From the NCBI GenBank assembly GCA_963826795.1, contig CAWGYT010000004.1, forward strand, positions 744,001-808,000: 64,000 nt of DNA, read 5' to 3'. The notes below the pieces were generated by a model that saw only the letters and a program-made list of their open reading frames with translations, searched no databases and had not been told where the DNA came from. The DNA comes from CAWGYT01 sp963826795. Lineage in GTDB: Bacteria > Planctomycetota > Planctomycetia > Pirellulales > Pirellulaceae. A program made the position numbers and the translations under genes. This document shows, piece by piece, positions 45,487 to 55,178 of the stretch; position 1 is the stretch's first letter, and each line of letters opens with the position of its first letter.

Positions 45487-45672
45487 TTACTCAAGGTAGC
45501 CGAGTCCGCGGAGCTGATCCTCGACCATTTGCTCGGCTTGCTCGACATTCGTCCGTTTGAGTTCGTTTTCAATCGCATGGGCGATGAACTCCTCGACACT
45601 GCTGTATCCGGCCGCCGCCGCCGCGGTGCTGGCTCGCTCAAGCAGCTGCGGATCGAGATTCACTTTCGCCAT
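45487..45672 (-). CDS. Small ribbon-helix-helix/antitoxin-like protein
   Basis: 61 residues: VNLDPQLLERASTAAAAAGY followed by SSVEEFIAHAIENELKR. This is the beta-strand plus two-helix pattern of CopG/RHH proteins. AAAGGAA precedes the ATG. Only 5 bp separate it from the downstream membrane-protein gene, so it is probably its operon leader. No toxin gene is adjacent, so an antitoxin role is unlikely. DNA binding is inferred only from fold resemblance. Confidence 0.65.
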   Translation of the reverse strand: MAKVNLDPQLLERASTAAAAAGYSSVEEFIAHAIENELKRTNVEQAEQMVEDQLRGLGYLE

Positions 45673-45695
45673 GACAGGGTTCCTTTCGTTTGTCG

Positions 45696-47018
45696 GGAGG
45701 CCCGAATGGTGTACTTTCTCCCCTTCGGTGAGAAGCTGGCCGCAGGCCGGATGAGGGGCTTGGTCGCTTGCTGGCGTGAACCCTCACCCGCCACTTCGTG
45801 GCGACCTCTCCCGGTCTCGGGAGAGGCGACCGCGGTTTTGCCGGAGGCCCGAATGGTGTGCCTTCTCCCCGTCGGGGAGAAGCTGGCCGCAGGCCGGATG
45901 AGGGGCGTGGTCGCGTGCTGGTGTGAACCCTCACCCGCCACTTCGTGGCGACCTCTCCCGGTCTCGGGAGAGGTGACCGCGATTTCGGGAGAGGTGACCG
46001 CGATTTGGCTGGAGGCCCGAATGGTGTGCCTTCTCCCCGTCGGGGAGAAGGTGGCCGCAGGCCGGATGAGGGGCTTGGTTGCTTGCTGGCGTGAACCCTC
46101 ACCCGCCACTTCGTGGCGACCTCTCCCGGTCTCGGGAGAGGTGACCGCGATTTTGCCGGAGGCCCGAATGGTGTCCCTTCTCCCCGTCGGGGAGAAGGTG
46201 GCCGCAGGCCGGATGAGGGGCTTGGTCGCTTGCTGGCGTGAACCCTCACCCGCCACTTCGTGGCGACCTCTCCCGGTCTCGGGAGAGTTGACCGCGATTT
46301 TGCCGGAGGCCCGAATGGTGTCCCCTTCTCCCCGTCGGGGGTCCTCACCGCCACTTCGGGCGACCTCGGTCTCGGAGACGCGTTGCCGAGGCCGAGGCCC
46401 AGGCCGGATGAGGGGCTTGGTTGCTTGCTGGCGTGAACCCTCACCCGCCACTTCGTGGCGACCTCTCCCGGTCTCGGGAGAGTTGACCGCGATTTTGCCG
46501 GAGGCCCGAATGGTGTCCCTTCTCCCCGTCGGGGAGAAGGTGGCCGCAGGCCGGATGAGGGGCTTGGTTGCTTGCTGGCGTGAACCCTCACCCGCCACTT
46601 CGTGGCGACCTCTCCCGGTCTCGGGAGAGTTGACCGCGATTTTGCCGGAGGCCCGAATGGTGTCCCTTCTCCCCGTCGGGGAGAAGGTGGCCGCAGGCCG
46701 GATGAGGGGCTTGGTTGCTTGCTGGCGTGAACCCTCACCCGCCACTTCGTGGCGACCTCTCCCGGTTTCGGGAGAGTTGACCGCGATTTTGCCGGAGGCC
46801 CGAATGGTGTGCCTTCTCCCCGTCGGGGAGAAGGTGGCCGCAGGCCGGATGAGGGGCTTGGTCGCTTGCTGGTGTGAACCCTCACCCGCCACTTCGTGGC
46901 GACCTCTCCCGGTTTCGGGAGAGGTGACCGCGATTTCGGGAGAGGTGACCGCGATTTCGGGAGAGGTGACCGCGATTTCGGGAGAGGTGACCGCGATTTC
47001 GGGAGTGGCGATTGCCTG
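45696..47018. repeat. 147-bp tandem repeat array, eight units, with terminal 21-bp subrepeats
   Basis: Units start with GGAGGCCCGAATGGTG at 45696, 45843, 46011, 46158, 46305, 46500, 46647 and 46794. Spacings are 147, 168, 147, 147, 195, 147 and 147, all multiples of three. Each unit contains stems CCTTCTCCCC/GGGGAGAAGG, GGCCGCAGGCC, GCCACTTCGTGGC and CCTCTCCCGG/GGGAGAGG. About five copies of the 21-bp GATTTCGGGAGAGGTGACCGC follow at 46913-47010. Unit 5 holds a scrambled insertion (46330-46400). Long ORFs cross it on both strands but are most simply repeat artefacts. Related in stem content to 9586-10205. Confidence 0.95.
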
Positions 47019-47053
47019 AGGCTCGTGATTCATCGCAACGCGTCCCATCTTTT

Positions 47054-49092
47054 TCAGCAAAGCCGCTTTCCGCTCATCGTGGCCGGCGTGTCCAAGCCGA
47101 ATTCAGCGAGGATTGTCGGTGCCAGATCAATTAACGATGGATCCTTGGCGACGAGCGGACGGTTGCAACATAGCACTCCCGGCACCTCCAACGCGTCGGC
47201 ACAGTGATCGGCACTCCAAGCCGATTGGTTGTCCGTCAAGACCTCCTCGGACAGCTCGCCCAAACAGGTTTCCCAGGAAGCTCGGTAGCCACGCGCGTAG
47301 CCCACGATCAGATCCGGCGCCAGCTCGGTTGCGTCGCCCGTGTAAATCTCGTCTGCTCGGTAAACTCGGCGAATGACTCGCTGGCCGTCGAAATCCCGCA
47401 CCGCTTGCAGGCGGGCAACCAGACGCCGAATGAGTTGTTCCTGCTCTTCACCCGGCTCGACGGCCCCGTCGCGTTCGCGGCCCTTGAGGTTCAAGTACAA
47501 CCCGTTGATTCCCAGCCCATAGGCACGCGTGCGTGACCAATCGGCGTTTTGCAGAATGGAACTGCACTCGCGAGGATTGATGAATCCGTTGTCGCGCAGC
47601 CACGAGTTGAGGTTAAACTGCCGGCCGAAATTCGCGAAGCCATGGTCGCTCATCACGAAAATCGAGGCTTTGCCTCCGTAGCGGTCGTAAATGTCGCCGA
47701 TCACCGCGTCAAGTCGCTGATACAGTTGCTTGATGTGCGTGAAGTACTTCTGGGCTTGCGGTCCTGTCCGCGTGGGATGCTTGTCGGCTGAATCCCACCA
47801 GAACATGTGCGATTGGAGATCGCTGCTGGAAAAGTAAAAGAACAACAGTCCATCCTCGTAGTTGTCGACGGCGTACTCGAATAGAGCCAGTCGTTCTTCC
47901 AGCACCATCGTGGCCTGCCGCAGAAACTCATCATCCACAAAAACGCCGTTGGAGCGGGCCTTATGGTCTTCCTGAAAGCCGGTCGTGTAGAACAGCCCCA
48001 ACTGTCGCGAGACATCCTCGACAAAATCGGGAGGCTCGGACAACTGCACGGCCGGCGCCGAGGGATCGATGTTGATTGGCGTGACGTACAACCGAAAGTT
48101 GGGAGTGACTTCTTGCAAGAGAAAACGGCAGATGCCACTCACGTGTTCCGTCGGCATGAACGCCGGTGTCGATAGCGCGAAATCCAGCCGCGTCCAGGGA
48201 CTCCACTGTCCCGGCTTGAGCAGGATCTTCTGGTCTTGAACTTCCAGCAGGGCGGCATTCGACGCCGTGTCGCGGTGCACTTCGAACTCGATGGCGACTG
48301 GTTCGGGCTGCTGGCGAAAGCTGTTTTCGGGGCCAATCAAGCTGGCTTTCGCCGTTTCGTTGGCGAAGTTGAGTGCGAGCGCTCGCCGCCGCCTTCGGCC
48401 AATCCTTTCGCGGGAGAGTCCTCGCTGAAATACTGGTAGGTGCCGTAAGTTCCCAGCATGTCGGGCGTCCCCATCCCGCAAATGCACCGATGATGCCCGT
48501 ACTGCGATGGACTCGGCGGGTAGTTGGACGGCAAGTCGAAAAACGTCGACGAGATCTTGGCCGCGTCGAGGTAGTCCCAAAACGGAACACCTTGGCGGCG
48601 CAAGACCGTCGCAGGTGGCTTGTGATTGAAGGGCCAGAAGTCAAGCTGCAGGCGGTGGTCGCCGATCTCCCAATAGCCCTCGCCGGGCAGCGTCTCGGCA
48701 GCTGAATAGAAGGGAGCACATTGCTCGTGCGGATGACGATGGATGAAGTCGAAGATTCCGTGGGATCCCGGGCCCGATCCGTTGATGAAATTGGCCCACG
48801 CGACCGGACTTTGCGGCGGGACGCTGGTTCCCAGACTGCTGAATCCACCCGCGGCGCTCATCCGCGTGAAGTTCGGCAACAGGCCGGCTTGCATCATGCT
48901 GCCGCACAACCGCGGATCCATTCCGTCGATCCCGATCACGATGACTTTCTTGCCCAGACTTCGTGAGCTGCGATTGGCACCGCCCAACCAGTAGCCGCCC
49001 GCGGCCAGACCGGTCGCCGTGAGTGCCGTGGCGGCCGCCGTCCGTTTCAGGAACGAGCGCCGGGGAAGGGGATGGGGAGTCGATTCGTTCAT
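47054..49092 (-). CDS. Type I phosphodiesterase/alkaline-phosphatase-superfamily protein, Tat-exported, one frameshift
   Basis: About 680 residues. The Tat leader reads PRRSFLKRTAAATALTATGL. Catalytic-fold motifs: VIVIGIDGMDPRL (metal Asp), TSVPPQSPVAWANFINGSGP (nucleophile region), GSHGIFDFIHRHP, FFYFSSSDLQSHMFW, SIFVMSDHGFANF (metal Asp-His), and WSADHCADALEVPGVLCCNR with a metal His. The frame changes once near 48380 (2039 nt, two bases off). Its start ATG overlaps the stop of the upstream paralogue as TGATG, so the two are translationally coupled. Substrate unknown; phosphodiester or phosphonate esters are typical of the fold. Confidence 0.85.
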
Positions 49093-51259
49093 CAAGCGAC
49101 CTGGGGTTGAGCCGTCGGTTGGGGGACGGAAGCTGCGGCGGTGGGTTGACGCATTTCGCCGATCGTCAACGCGCGGCCATCCATGTACTCGGGCGCGGGA
49201 ATGCCGAACAGTTCCAGGATCGTGGGCGCAATGTCCAACAGACGCGGCCGATCCGCTTCGACTTGCCGGTTGCAGAACAGGACGCCCGGCACGACCGACG
49301 GGTCCACGCAATGGTCGCCACTCCAGGCCTTGGTGTTGTCATGAAAGACCGAGTGGCTCGTACGGCCCACCGCCGCCTCCCACGACACACGGTAGCCGCT
49401 CGCGTAGCCGACGATCAAATCCGGCGCGTGGTCCTTGTAAGGTCCACGATATACCTTGGCGGCCTCGTAGACCCGCTTGATCGCCACCTCACCGGTGACA
49501 TCGTCGGTCAGTTCCGCCAGCCGTGCCGCGATCTCCTCGCGCAAGGCGGCCGCGTTCTCGCCGGGTTCGACGATCCCCTCCGCGAACTTGCCTTTCAGAT
49601 TCAAAAAAATCCCCGTCAATCCAATCGCGAAAGCTCGCGTGCGCGACCAATCGACGCCGGCCAGATGCGGCTCCAGACGCCGTGAGTCGTCGACAACCAG
49701 GTAGCCGTTCTGCTCCAACCAGCGGTTCAAGTCGATGCCTCGACGAAACGTGTTGAAACCATGATCGGAAAGGACCATCAAGAGCGAATCCTGCCCGGAA
49801 CATTTCGCGATCGTGCGTCCCACCAGGTCGTCCATCCGCTGATAGAGGTCTTCGATTGCCGATTGAAATCGAACGGGTACTTCAGCAGGCCGAGCGGGAT
49901 GCTGTTCGTCCAGGTAACGCCAGAACATGTGCTGCATGCGATCCGTCCCGTCAAACACACAGACGCACAATCCCTCGGGTACTTTCTCCAAGCCATCAAA
50001 GAACATCGATTCGCGTTCCCGATCGATGTCCTGGCATTGCTGCAGAAACTGCACATCATCCAGCACTTGCTCACTCAAGCCCCACGTATCTTCGGCCAGT
50101 CCGAGTGTCGCATAGGTGCCTTGACGTTTGGCCAGATAGACCGGATACACGGCGGGATAGCCGATCGCCATCGCGGGATTCTCAGGATCAAGGTTGATCG
50201 GCGTGACGTAGAGCTGGAACTCAGGAGTGGTTTCCAGCAGCAGGAAACGGCAAATGCCGTGCACTTTGGCACCCCACCGTCCGGCCCGAAAGCAGACCTG
50301 GATCCAGTCGGAATAGGCGCCCTTTCGCAGCCGATACGTGCTGCCGTTGATCTGCAGCGTCGCGCGGTCGGTCCTCGCCAACTTCACTTGGAACGGCAAT
50401 GTCAGGGGGCCTTGAGTCGGATCGGAAGGATGGGGCGGTCCCCACAATTCGCAGGCGACCGTGTTGTCTGATTGCCGTACATGGTGCACTTCGCCCCCCG
50501 TCGTTTCCGCGGCGTCGAGCGCTTGCGTCGTGTAGTACGCGAACGTCCCTTGGGTTCCGCGCAGATCAGGCACGCACATCGCCGACAGCTGAACTCCGCG
50601 CAACTTCTCGGGCGGAAACGTGATCGGAACACGCTGGATGCAACTAAAGATCCCGTAGTCGCCGAGCACGCTCCAGAAGGGCTTGCTCTTGCGCAACATG
50701 CGGATTTCGGCTTTCCGCTGCGGCCAGCGAAACGGCCCCCAGCCGGGTCTTCGCGCATGAGCTTCGGATCTCGACCGAGCTGAGTTTCGGCTGGTAGGTG
50801 CGCTCGTCGGGCGTCAGGAAATCGAAGATGTTGTGCTTGCCCGGGTTCACCCCCGTTTGAAACGATGACCAAGCCACGGGGGAAATCGGCGGCAGCGTGC
50901 TCCCCAAGGTTTTGAAGTCGCCTGCCATCCCGCAGCGAGGCCAAATGCGGCAGCTTGCCCTCGGCCAACAGTCGCGACGTGAGGCCATGGTCGAGTCCGT
51001 CCAGACCCAGAATCACGATCCGCTTGAAGCGCACCTTGCCGGGTGGACGGCGGCGAAAGAGCATTCGCGCCAACCGCCGCACCGGCCAGAACAGGAGCAT
51101 CGAAATCGCGGAAAGAAAGGTTCCCAAGATCGCCAGAAACGAACCGGCCAGCGCGAAACCGGCACCCGGTCCGATGTAGGCCCGCGCCGTCGCGGGTAAC
51201 AGCACGATCAAGAGGATCGCGGTGATCAGCAACCGGCAACGTCGAAGGCAAGTGGTCAT
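49092..51259 (-). CDS. Type I phosphodiesterase/alkaline-phosphatase-superfamily protein, membrane-anchored, two frameshifts
   Basis: About 720 residues, paralogous to the downstream gene. The N-terminus has a signal or TM (LLITAILLIVLLPATARAYIG) and a second hydrophobic helix (FLAILGTFLSAISMLLFWPV), so it is probably membrane-bound, unlike its Tat-type partner. Then come RIVILGLDGLDHGLTSRLL, and, after a frame change near 50935, PPISPVAWSSFQTGVNPG and KHNIFDFLTPDERTY. After a second change near 50740 the reading continues to VCVFDGTDRMQHMFW, SLLMVLSDHGFNTF, WSGDHCVDPSVVPGVLFCNR and ILELFGIPAPEYMDGR. ATG 51259 lies after an in-frame TTG. The TGATG overlap with the downstream paralogue suggests a functional pair. 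Confidence 0.82.
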
Positions 51260-51352
51260 CAAGGGTGCTTCAATCCAAACGTGTCAGCAAAGGTAACCGC
51301 CTCGTCGCATCCGCCGCACAAACCGGCGGACGTGATTCTCGCGGGACGACGA

Positions 51353-53692
51353 CTACTCCGGCTCGCCTCGGCCCGGACGGGGCGGATTTTGCTCGGCACG
51401 GGGCGGGGCGTTTCGCTTGGCAACCAAATCTTCAAGCTTCTCGCCAGGCGTCAGTGCTTTGCCGACCAGTCCCGGATAGTCCGCGCCGTATCGGTAGCTG
51501 CGGAACAAGCCGCCGGGTCCACCCGGGCCTCCAGGCGGTCCGCCCGGTCCGCCTCGACCTCGGCGGCCGCCCGCCTGATCGGGCCGACCCGGTCCGCGGG
51601 GGTCTCGATCCGGGGGGCCAAATCCGCCAGGACCCAATGGAGGCGGTCCAAAGGGAGGCGGGCCGAATCCGGGCGGCGGACCAAAGCCCGGGCCGCGTGC
51701 AAAGGCCTGCTGCATCTGATCCAACTGGGTTCGCTGCGCCTCGGTCAGCAGTTTTTGAAATTCGTCGTCCACGTGCCGCTGGTATTCGGCCAGCTGCGAC
51801 TGCTGGTCCTCGGACAGGTTCAGCGCCTCGACCCGCATCGAGGGGATGACCTCCCCGGGGCGAGGCGGCGTGAACTCGGGTCGGCCTCCGCCGCCCGGAC
51901 CTCGGCCCCCGGGACCTCGACCCGGGCCCCCAGGACCACGTCCGCCGGGACCTCGGCTTCCAGGACCCGGACCGCGTCGCCGCGGATCGGCCGGTTGGTC
52001 AAGCTGTTTCAGCTGGTCGGCCGTCAGCAGCAGTTCGAGCTTGTCGGAGACCTGATGTTGCAGGTCCGCGAGCTTCTGACGTTGGTCGTCAGTCAACTGG
52101 AGAACGTCATGCAGGAAGCGGGGAAGCAGTTCGCCGCGGGCCATCCCGAAAGCCCCCGGGCCGTCTTGATTCGGATTCGTATATTCCCAAACGGTTTCCA
52201 TGTCGGGCGTGACTTCGAAAACAATGCCGGCATTTCCCGAACAGATGTAGGTGTTGCCGTTGGGCAGACGCTGAGCACCCGAGATCAGCATCGAATAGAA
52301 GCTTGACTTGTCCGGCGCGACGTAGCTCCATGTGGCCTGCTCGGGCCCGAACGGCAGGTACTCGTCGCGGGTGTAACGGCCGTTCTCGTCCAGCGGTAAC
52401 TCGATTTCGTCAACGGACGAGTAGTCGCCGTCGGGGCGATGATTGCCGTTGTTGAACACCAACAGGTTCCCGGCGCCGGGTGAGCCTTTGGGAATCCAGT
52501 GGGCACAGTGCTGGGCGAACAATCGTTGATCCGCTTTCGAACCGCTCCGATAGGCCTGGGGATTGCCCCAGCGATAGAGCAGGTCCCCGCCCTGTCCGCG
52601 GCGGCCCCCAGTATGCCCCGCGGCCTCTTCCGTCGTGGTCCCATGGTCGATGATCCAGACCTCGCTGAACTCATGGATGCTCAGCATGATCTGGTCCAGG
52701 TCGGGGTTGTACGCGACCGAGTTGGTATGCATCCAATCGGGCGACATCCGCGGGCCGCGTCCGGGCCCGCCGCCAGGACGTCCTCGATCCTCGTCGGGCC
52801 GCGGTGCGGCGGACGCCGGGTCCGCACCGTCCGCCACCTCCGCCGGAGTGGCAGGCGGATCCTCGGGATTCGGACGGGGTGTTCCTCCGCCGACGTAGCC
52901 CAAGGAACGCAGTTTGGCCAGTTGCTCCGGATCGTTCAGCATCGGCGCCATCAGGTTCTCAGAGTAGTTGATATCGATCAACTCGGGGTGGTCGGCGACT
53001 TCGCCGTAATTGGGCTTGGTTGGATCGACGTCTTGGACCAGGTGGTCCCAGGCATGCCATCGCCAGACGATTTCCCCCGTGGTCTGTCCGGTCGGCTTGA
53101 TCTCGAGAATGCAATCGGGCATGAATTCATCACGCACCGAGTCGGGTTTTCGGCCGGCCTCGATGGCTTCGGCTGCCGTTTTCTTGTCCCAGGCGATGAC
53201 CAGCACGTGGCCGCCGGGCAGCGGGCAGATGTCGTGATGCGGATGATTTTTCTCGGCGCTGAAGCGATAGTCCCAGACCAGCTCGCCGTCCCACGAGAAC
53301 TCCTGAATCGCACCGCCCGAGCCAGGCCCCGCAAAGCCCTGATCCCTCACAGCGCCGGCCCGCAAGAGATGTCCGTTTTCGAGTAGATAGGCGCTCAGCG
53401 CCGGGGTGAATTCACTCTTCCAGGTCTTTACGACACGGCCTTCCATGTCGATCAGGTACGTCTCCGTCGAGTTCATGGGGGCCAGCAACGAATACCCTTC
53501 GTAGGCCCGCGGATCATGGATCGACAGCGCGGGTTTCGGCGCGGGTTTCGGCGCGGACGTCGCCTCTGGCGTTGGGGGTTGGCCCAGGACGGGCTGGCTG
53601 GTCAAGGAAGCCGACAGCAGCAGCCAGCCGGCAACCCGTCGAACCACGCCGCGATGTTCCCGGATTTCGCGCAATTGAACAAACAGCGACAT
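51353..53692 (-). CDS. Arylsulfotransferase-like beta-propeller fused to two Spy-like repeats and Gly/Pro-rich tail
   Basis: About 779 residues. A signal peptide (VAGWLLLSASLTSQPVLG) is followed by an ASST-type propeller: YEGYSLLAPMNSTETYLIDM, EFSWDGELVWDYRF, NHPHHDICPLPGGHVLVIAW, ILEIKPTGQTTGEIVWRWHA, PDWMHTNSVAYNPDLDQIML, HEFSEVWIIDHGTTTEE, LVFNNGNHRPDGDYS and RLPNGNTYICSGNAGIVFEV. After about residue 530 come two LTxxQ-type helical segments (LQLTDDQRQKLADLQHQVSD; LNLSEDQQSQLAEYQRHVDD) like Spy/CpxP. They are separated and followed by Arg-Gly-Pro tracts (positions about 51500-51700 and 51880-51980). The histidines expected of ASST catalysis are present as candidates. GGAG precedes ATG 53692. 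Confidence 0.82.
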   Translation of the reverse strand: MSLFVQLREIREHRGVVRRVAGWLLLSASLTSQPVLGQPPTPEATSAPKPAPKPALSIHDPRAYEGYSLLAPMNSTETYLIDMEGRVVKTWKSEFTPALSAYLLENGHLLRAGAVRDQGFAGPGSGGAIQEFSWDGELVWDYRFSAEKNHPHHDICPLPGGHVLVIAWDKKTAAEAIEAGRKPDSVRDEFMPDCILEIKPTGQTTGEIVWRWHAWDHLVQDVDPTKPNYGEVADHPELIDINYSENLMAPMLNDPEQLAKLRSLGYVGGGTPRPNPEDPPATPAEVADGADPASAAPRPDEDRGRPGGGPGRGPRMSPDWMHTNSVAYNPDLDQIMLSIHEFSEVWIIDHGTTTEEAAGHTGGRRGQGGDLLYRWGNPQAYRSGSKADQRLFAQHCAHWIPKGSPGAGNLLVFNNGNHRPDGDYSSVDEIELPLDENGRYTRDEYLPFGPEQATWSYVAPDKSSFYSMLISGAQRLPNGNTYICSGNAGIVFEVTPDMETVWEYTNPNQDGPGAFGMARGELLPRFLHDVLQLTDDQRQKLADLQHQVSDKLELLLTADQLKQLDQPADPRRRGPGPGSRGPGGRGPGGPGRGPGGRGPGGGGRPEFTPPRPGEVIPSMRVEALNLSEDQQSQLAEYQRHVDDEFQKLLTEAQRTQLDQMQQAFARGPGFGPPPGFGPPPFGPPPLGPGGFGPPDRDPRGPGRPDQAGGRRGRGGPGGPPGGPGGPGGLFRSYRYGADYPGLVGKALTPGEKLEDLVAKRNAPPRAEQNPPRPGRGEPE

Positions 53693-54296
53693 GTCGGTGC
53701 ACTCCGTCAGGTCCAGAATCGGTAAGGGTTTCGGCAAAGGAGAAAACGTCGCGAATCACGAACTCGACCGCCCCCGATTGCGAGGTCGCCCCCGATTGCG
53801 AGGTCGCCCCCCGATCGCGAGGTCGGTGGAATCGCCTGGGAATCGCAGGTCGGGCGGCGCCTATCGACTAATGCGAAATCCGTCCTGGCTGCGGGCCAAG
53901 ATCTTGCACGAGCTCCCAAGATCCGCCAGCGTGGCAATTCCGAGCCATGGCGATGGACGGCACGAGAGCTGTGTCGTCGTCGACGGGCGAGATTCGTGCT
54001 CGGCACTCATCGTTCGGAAGGAACCAGCATCGCGTCGACGCAAGACAGATTACGAGTTGGTTACCAGGGCCGCCTGCGGATGCGACGCACCGAAATGGTT
54101 AGGAGAAAGCATCGAATCGAGCACCACCCTCGGAAGGGACGGCGAAGTCGAGCTTGTCAAAGATGTGTCGATACCAATGCCCAACGGGGCCGAAGAATCC
54201 CGGAACGCATCCTGGGTGCCTCGAATGCGAAATCAGACGAGCCCCATGGGCTGAGACGATGGCGTGCTCCCACCGCGTCAATTCGCGACGAGAGGT
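53693..54296. other. Intergenic region with an 18-bp tandem repeat
   Basis: 604 bp with no convincing gene; ORFs here have no family character. GCCCCCGATTGCGAGGTC is repeated three times at 53770-53824 (the third copy is diverged, with one extra base). It may hold the promoter of the arylsulfotransferase gene. Confidence 0.6.
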
Positions 54297-55055
54297 TCAA
54301 TTTCGGCGGCGCCAATGGCAATAGCCGAGGGTCGTGGCCAGGATCAACCAAACGAAGATCGATGCCGGTTCCGGCATATGCTCGCCCCCCGAGTCCTCGG
54401 TGTTGGCCAACGCGCCCGCGTAATGGCCGCTGTCAAATCCCGTTCCCGTCTGATTCATGTGAATCGCGGCATAGAACGCCTTTTCCGGTATCGACGGACG
54501 TTGCGACGTGGCCAGAAAACTGGCGGGGGTGAGCGTCCCGGGTCCGTTTAGCAAAAGGTCGAACATCGCGGTTTCACCCGGATCGAGGGTGTTTGAACCT
54601 CCTGTTTTGAAACCAATCGCGACGTCGAAATTGCCGGCTCCGTCGACGTTATTGTTCAACGGCGACTTGAAGGTGTTGTTCTTGTAAAACGCATCGGTGT
54701 CATTGATCGTCAGCATCGAAGCAATCGAGTCATCCACGAGATTTAGCCACAGGTGGCTCAGCTTCCCGATCCCCGCTGGCAGTCCCGATTTGAAGGCCAC
54801 GGAAACCCGGACTTCCTTGCCCAGGGAGAGCCCCGGGGCCTCGTCTGAAATTGTGACGACGACCGCGTCCGACACGAGCGTTCCTCCCGAGCCGAAAAAG
54901 GGAAGAGTCGATGATCCGTCGCCGGAGAAATCAAAGCTGCCGAAGTTGAACGTCTGCATGCTCGCGGAGGCGTTTGCGACAAACAGCGAAACGACAAGCA
55001 GGCTTGAAAACGTGGATTTCCACGAGACGAATAGGGATGATCGATCGGTCGTCAT
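54297..55055 (-). CDS. PEP-CTERM surface protein
   Basis: 252 residues. The signal peptide is FSSLLVVSLFVANASAS. The mature region opens MQTFNFGSFDFSGDG and contains DAVVVTISDEAPGLSLGKEV, LSHLWLNLVDDS and DPGETAMFDLLLNGPGTLTP, a beta-sandwich of unknown ligand. The C-terminus MPEPASIFVWLILATTLGYC plus HWRRR is a PEP-CTERM signal (MPEP in place of VPEP). About half of its positions match the next gene in alignment, so the pair arose by tandem duplication. Promoter and regulation not visible. Confidence 0.87.
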   Translation of the reverse strand: MTTDRSSLFVSWKSTFSSLLVVSLFVANASASMQTFNFGSFDFSGDGSSTLPFFGSGGTLVSDAVVVTISDEAPGLSLGKEVRVSVAFKSGLPAGIGKLSHLWLNLVDDSIASMLTINDTDAFYKNNTFKSPLNNNVDGAGNFDVAIGFKTGGSNTLDPGETAMFDLLLNGPGTLTPASFLATSQRPSIPEKAFYAAIHMNQTGTGFDSGHYAGALANTEDSGGEHMPEPASIFVWLILATTLGYCHWRRRN

Positions 55056-55178
55056 AGGTCGTTACTGTGTCCTGGCAATCAATTGGGTCGGCGGGCGCGA
55101 AGGAGGGTCGGGGAAATAGAATGGGTAATTTGCGATTCTTGTGTAGAGTCTGCATTATGTCAATTGATATGAGTTCTT

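Noticed and set aside
45487..45672. Toxin-antitoxin module
   Set aside because: The RHH-like protein has no toxin-type partner; the adjacent gene is a 278-residue membrane protein.
45529..47019. 496-codon plus-strand ORF and 415/466-codon minus-strand ORFs
   Set aside because: They are translations of the 147-bp tandem repeat; composition is repetitive in every frame, and no start context or family supports a protein. Kept as a finding only for the frame-preserving unit lengths.
53691..54532. Overlapping plus-strand ORFs of 178-187 codons in the spacer
   Set aside because: No recognisable motif, arginine-rich composition, partial overlap with the PEP-CTERM gene and no ribosome-binding site.
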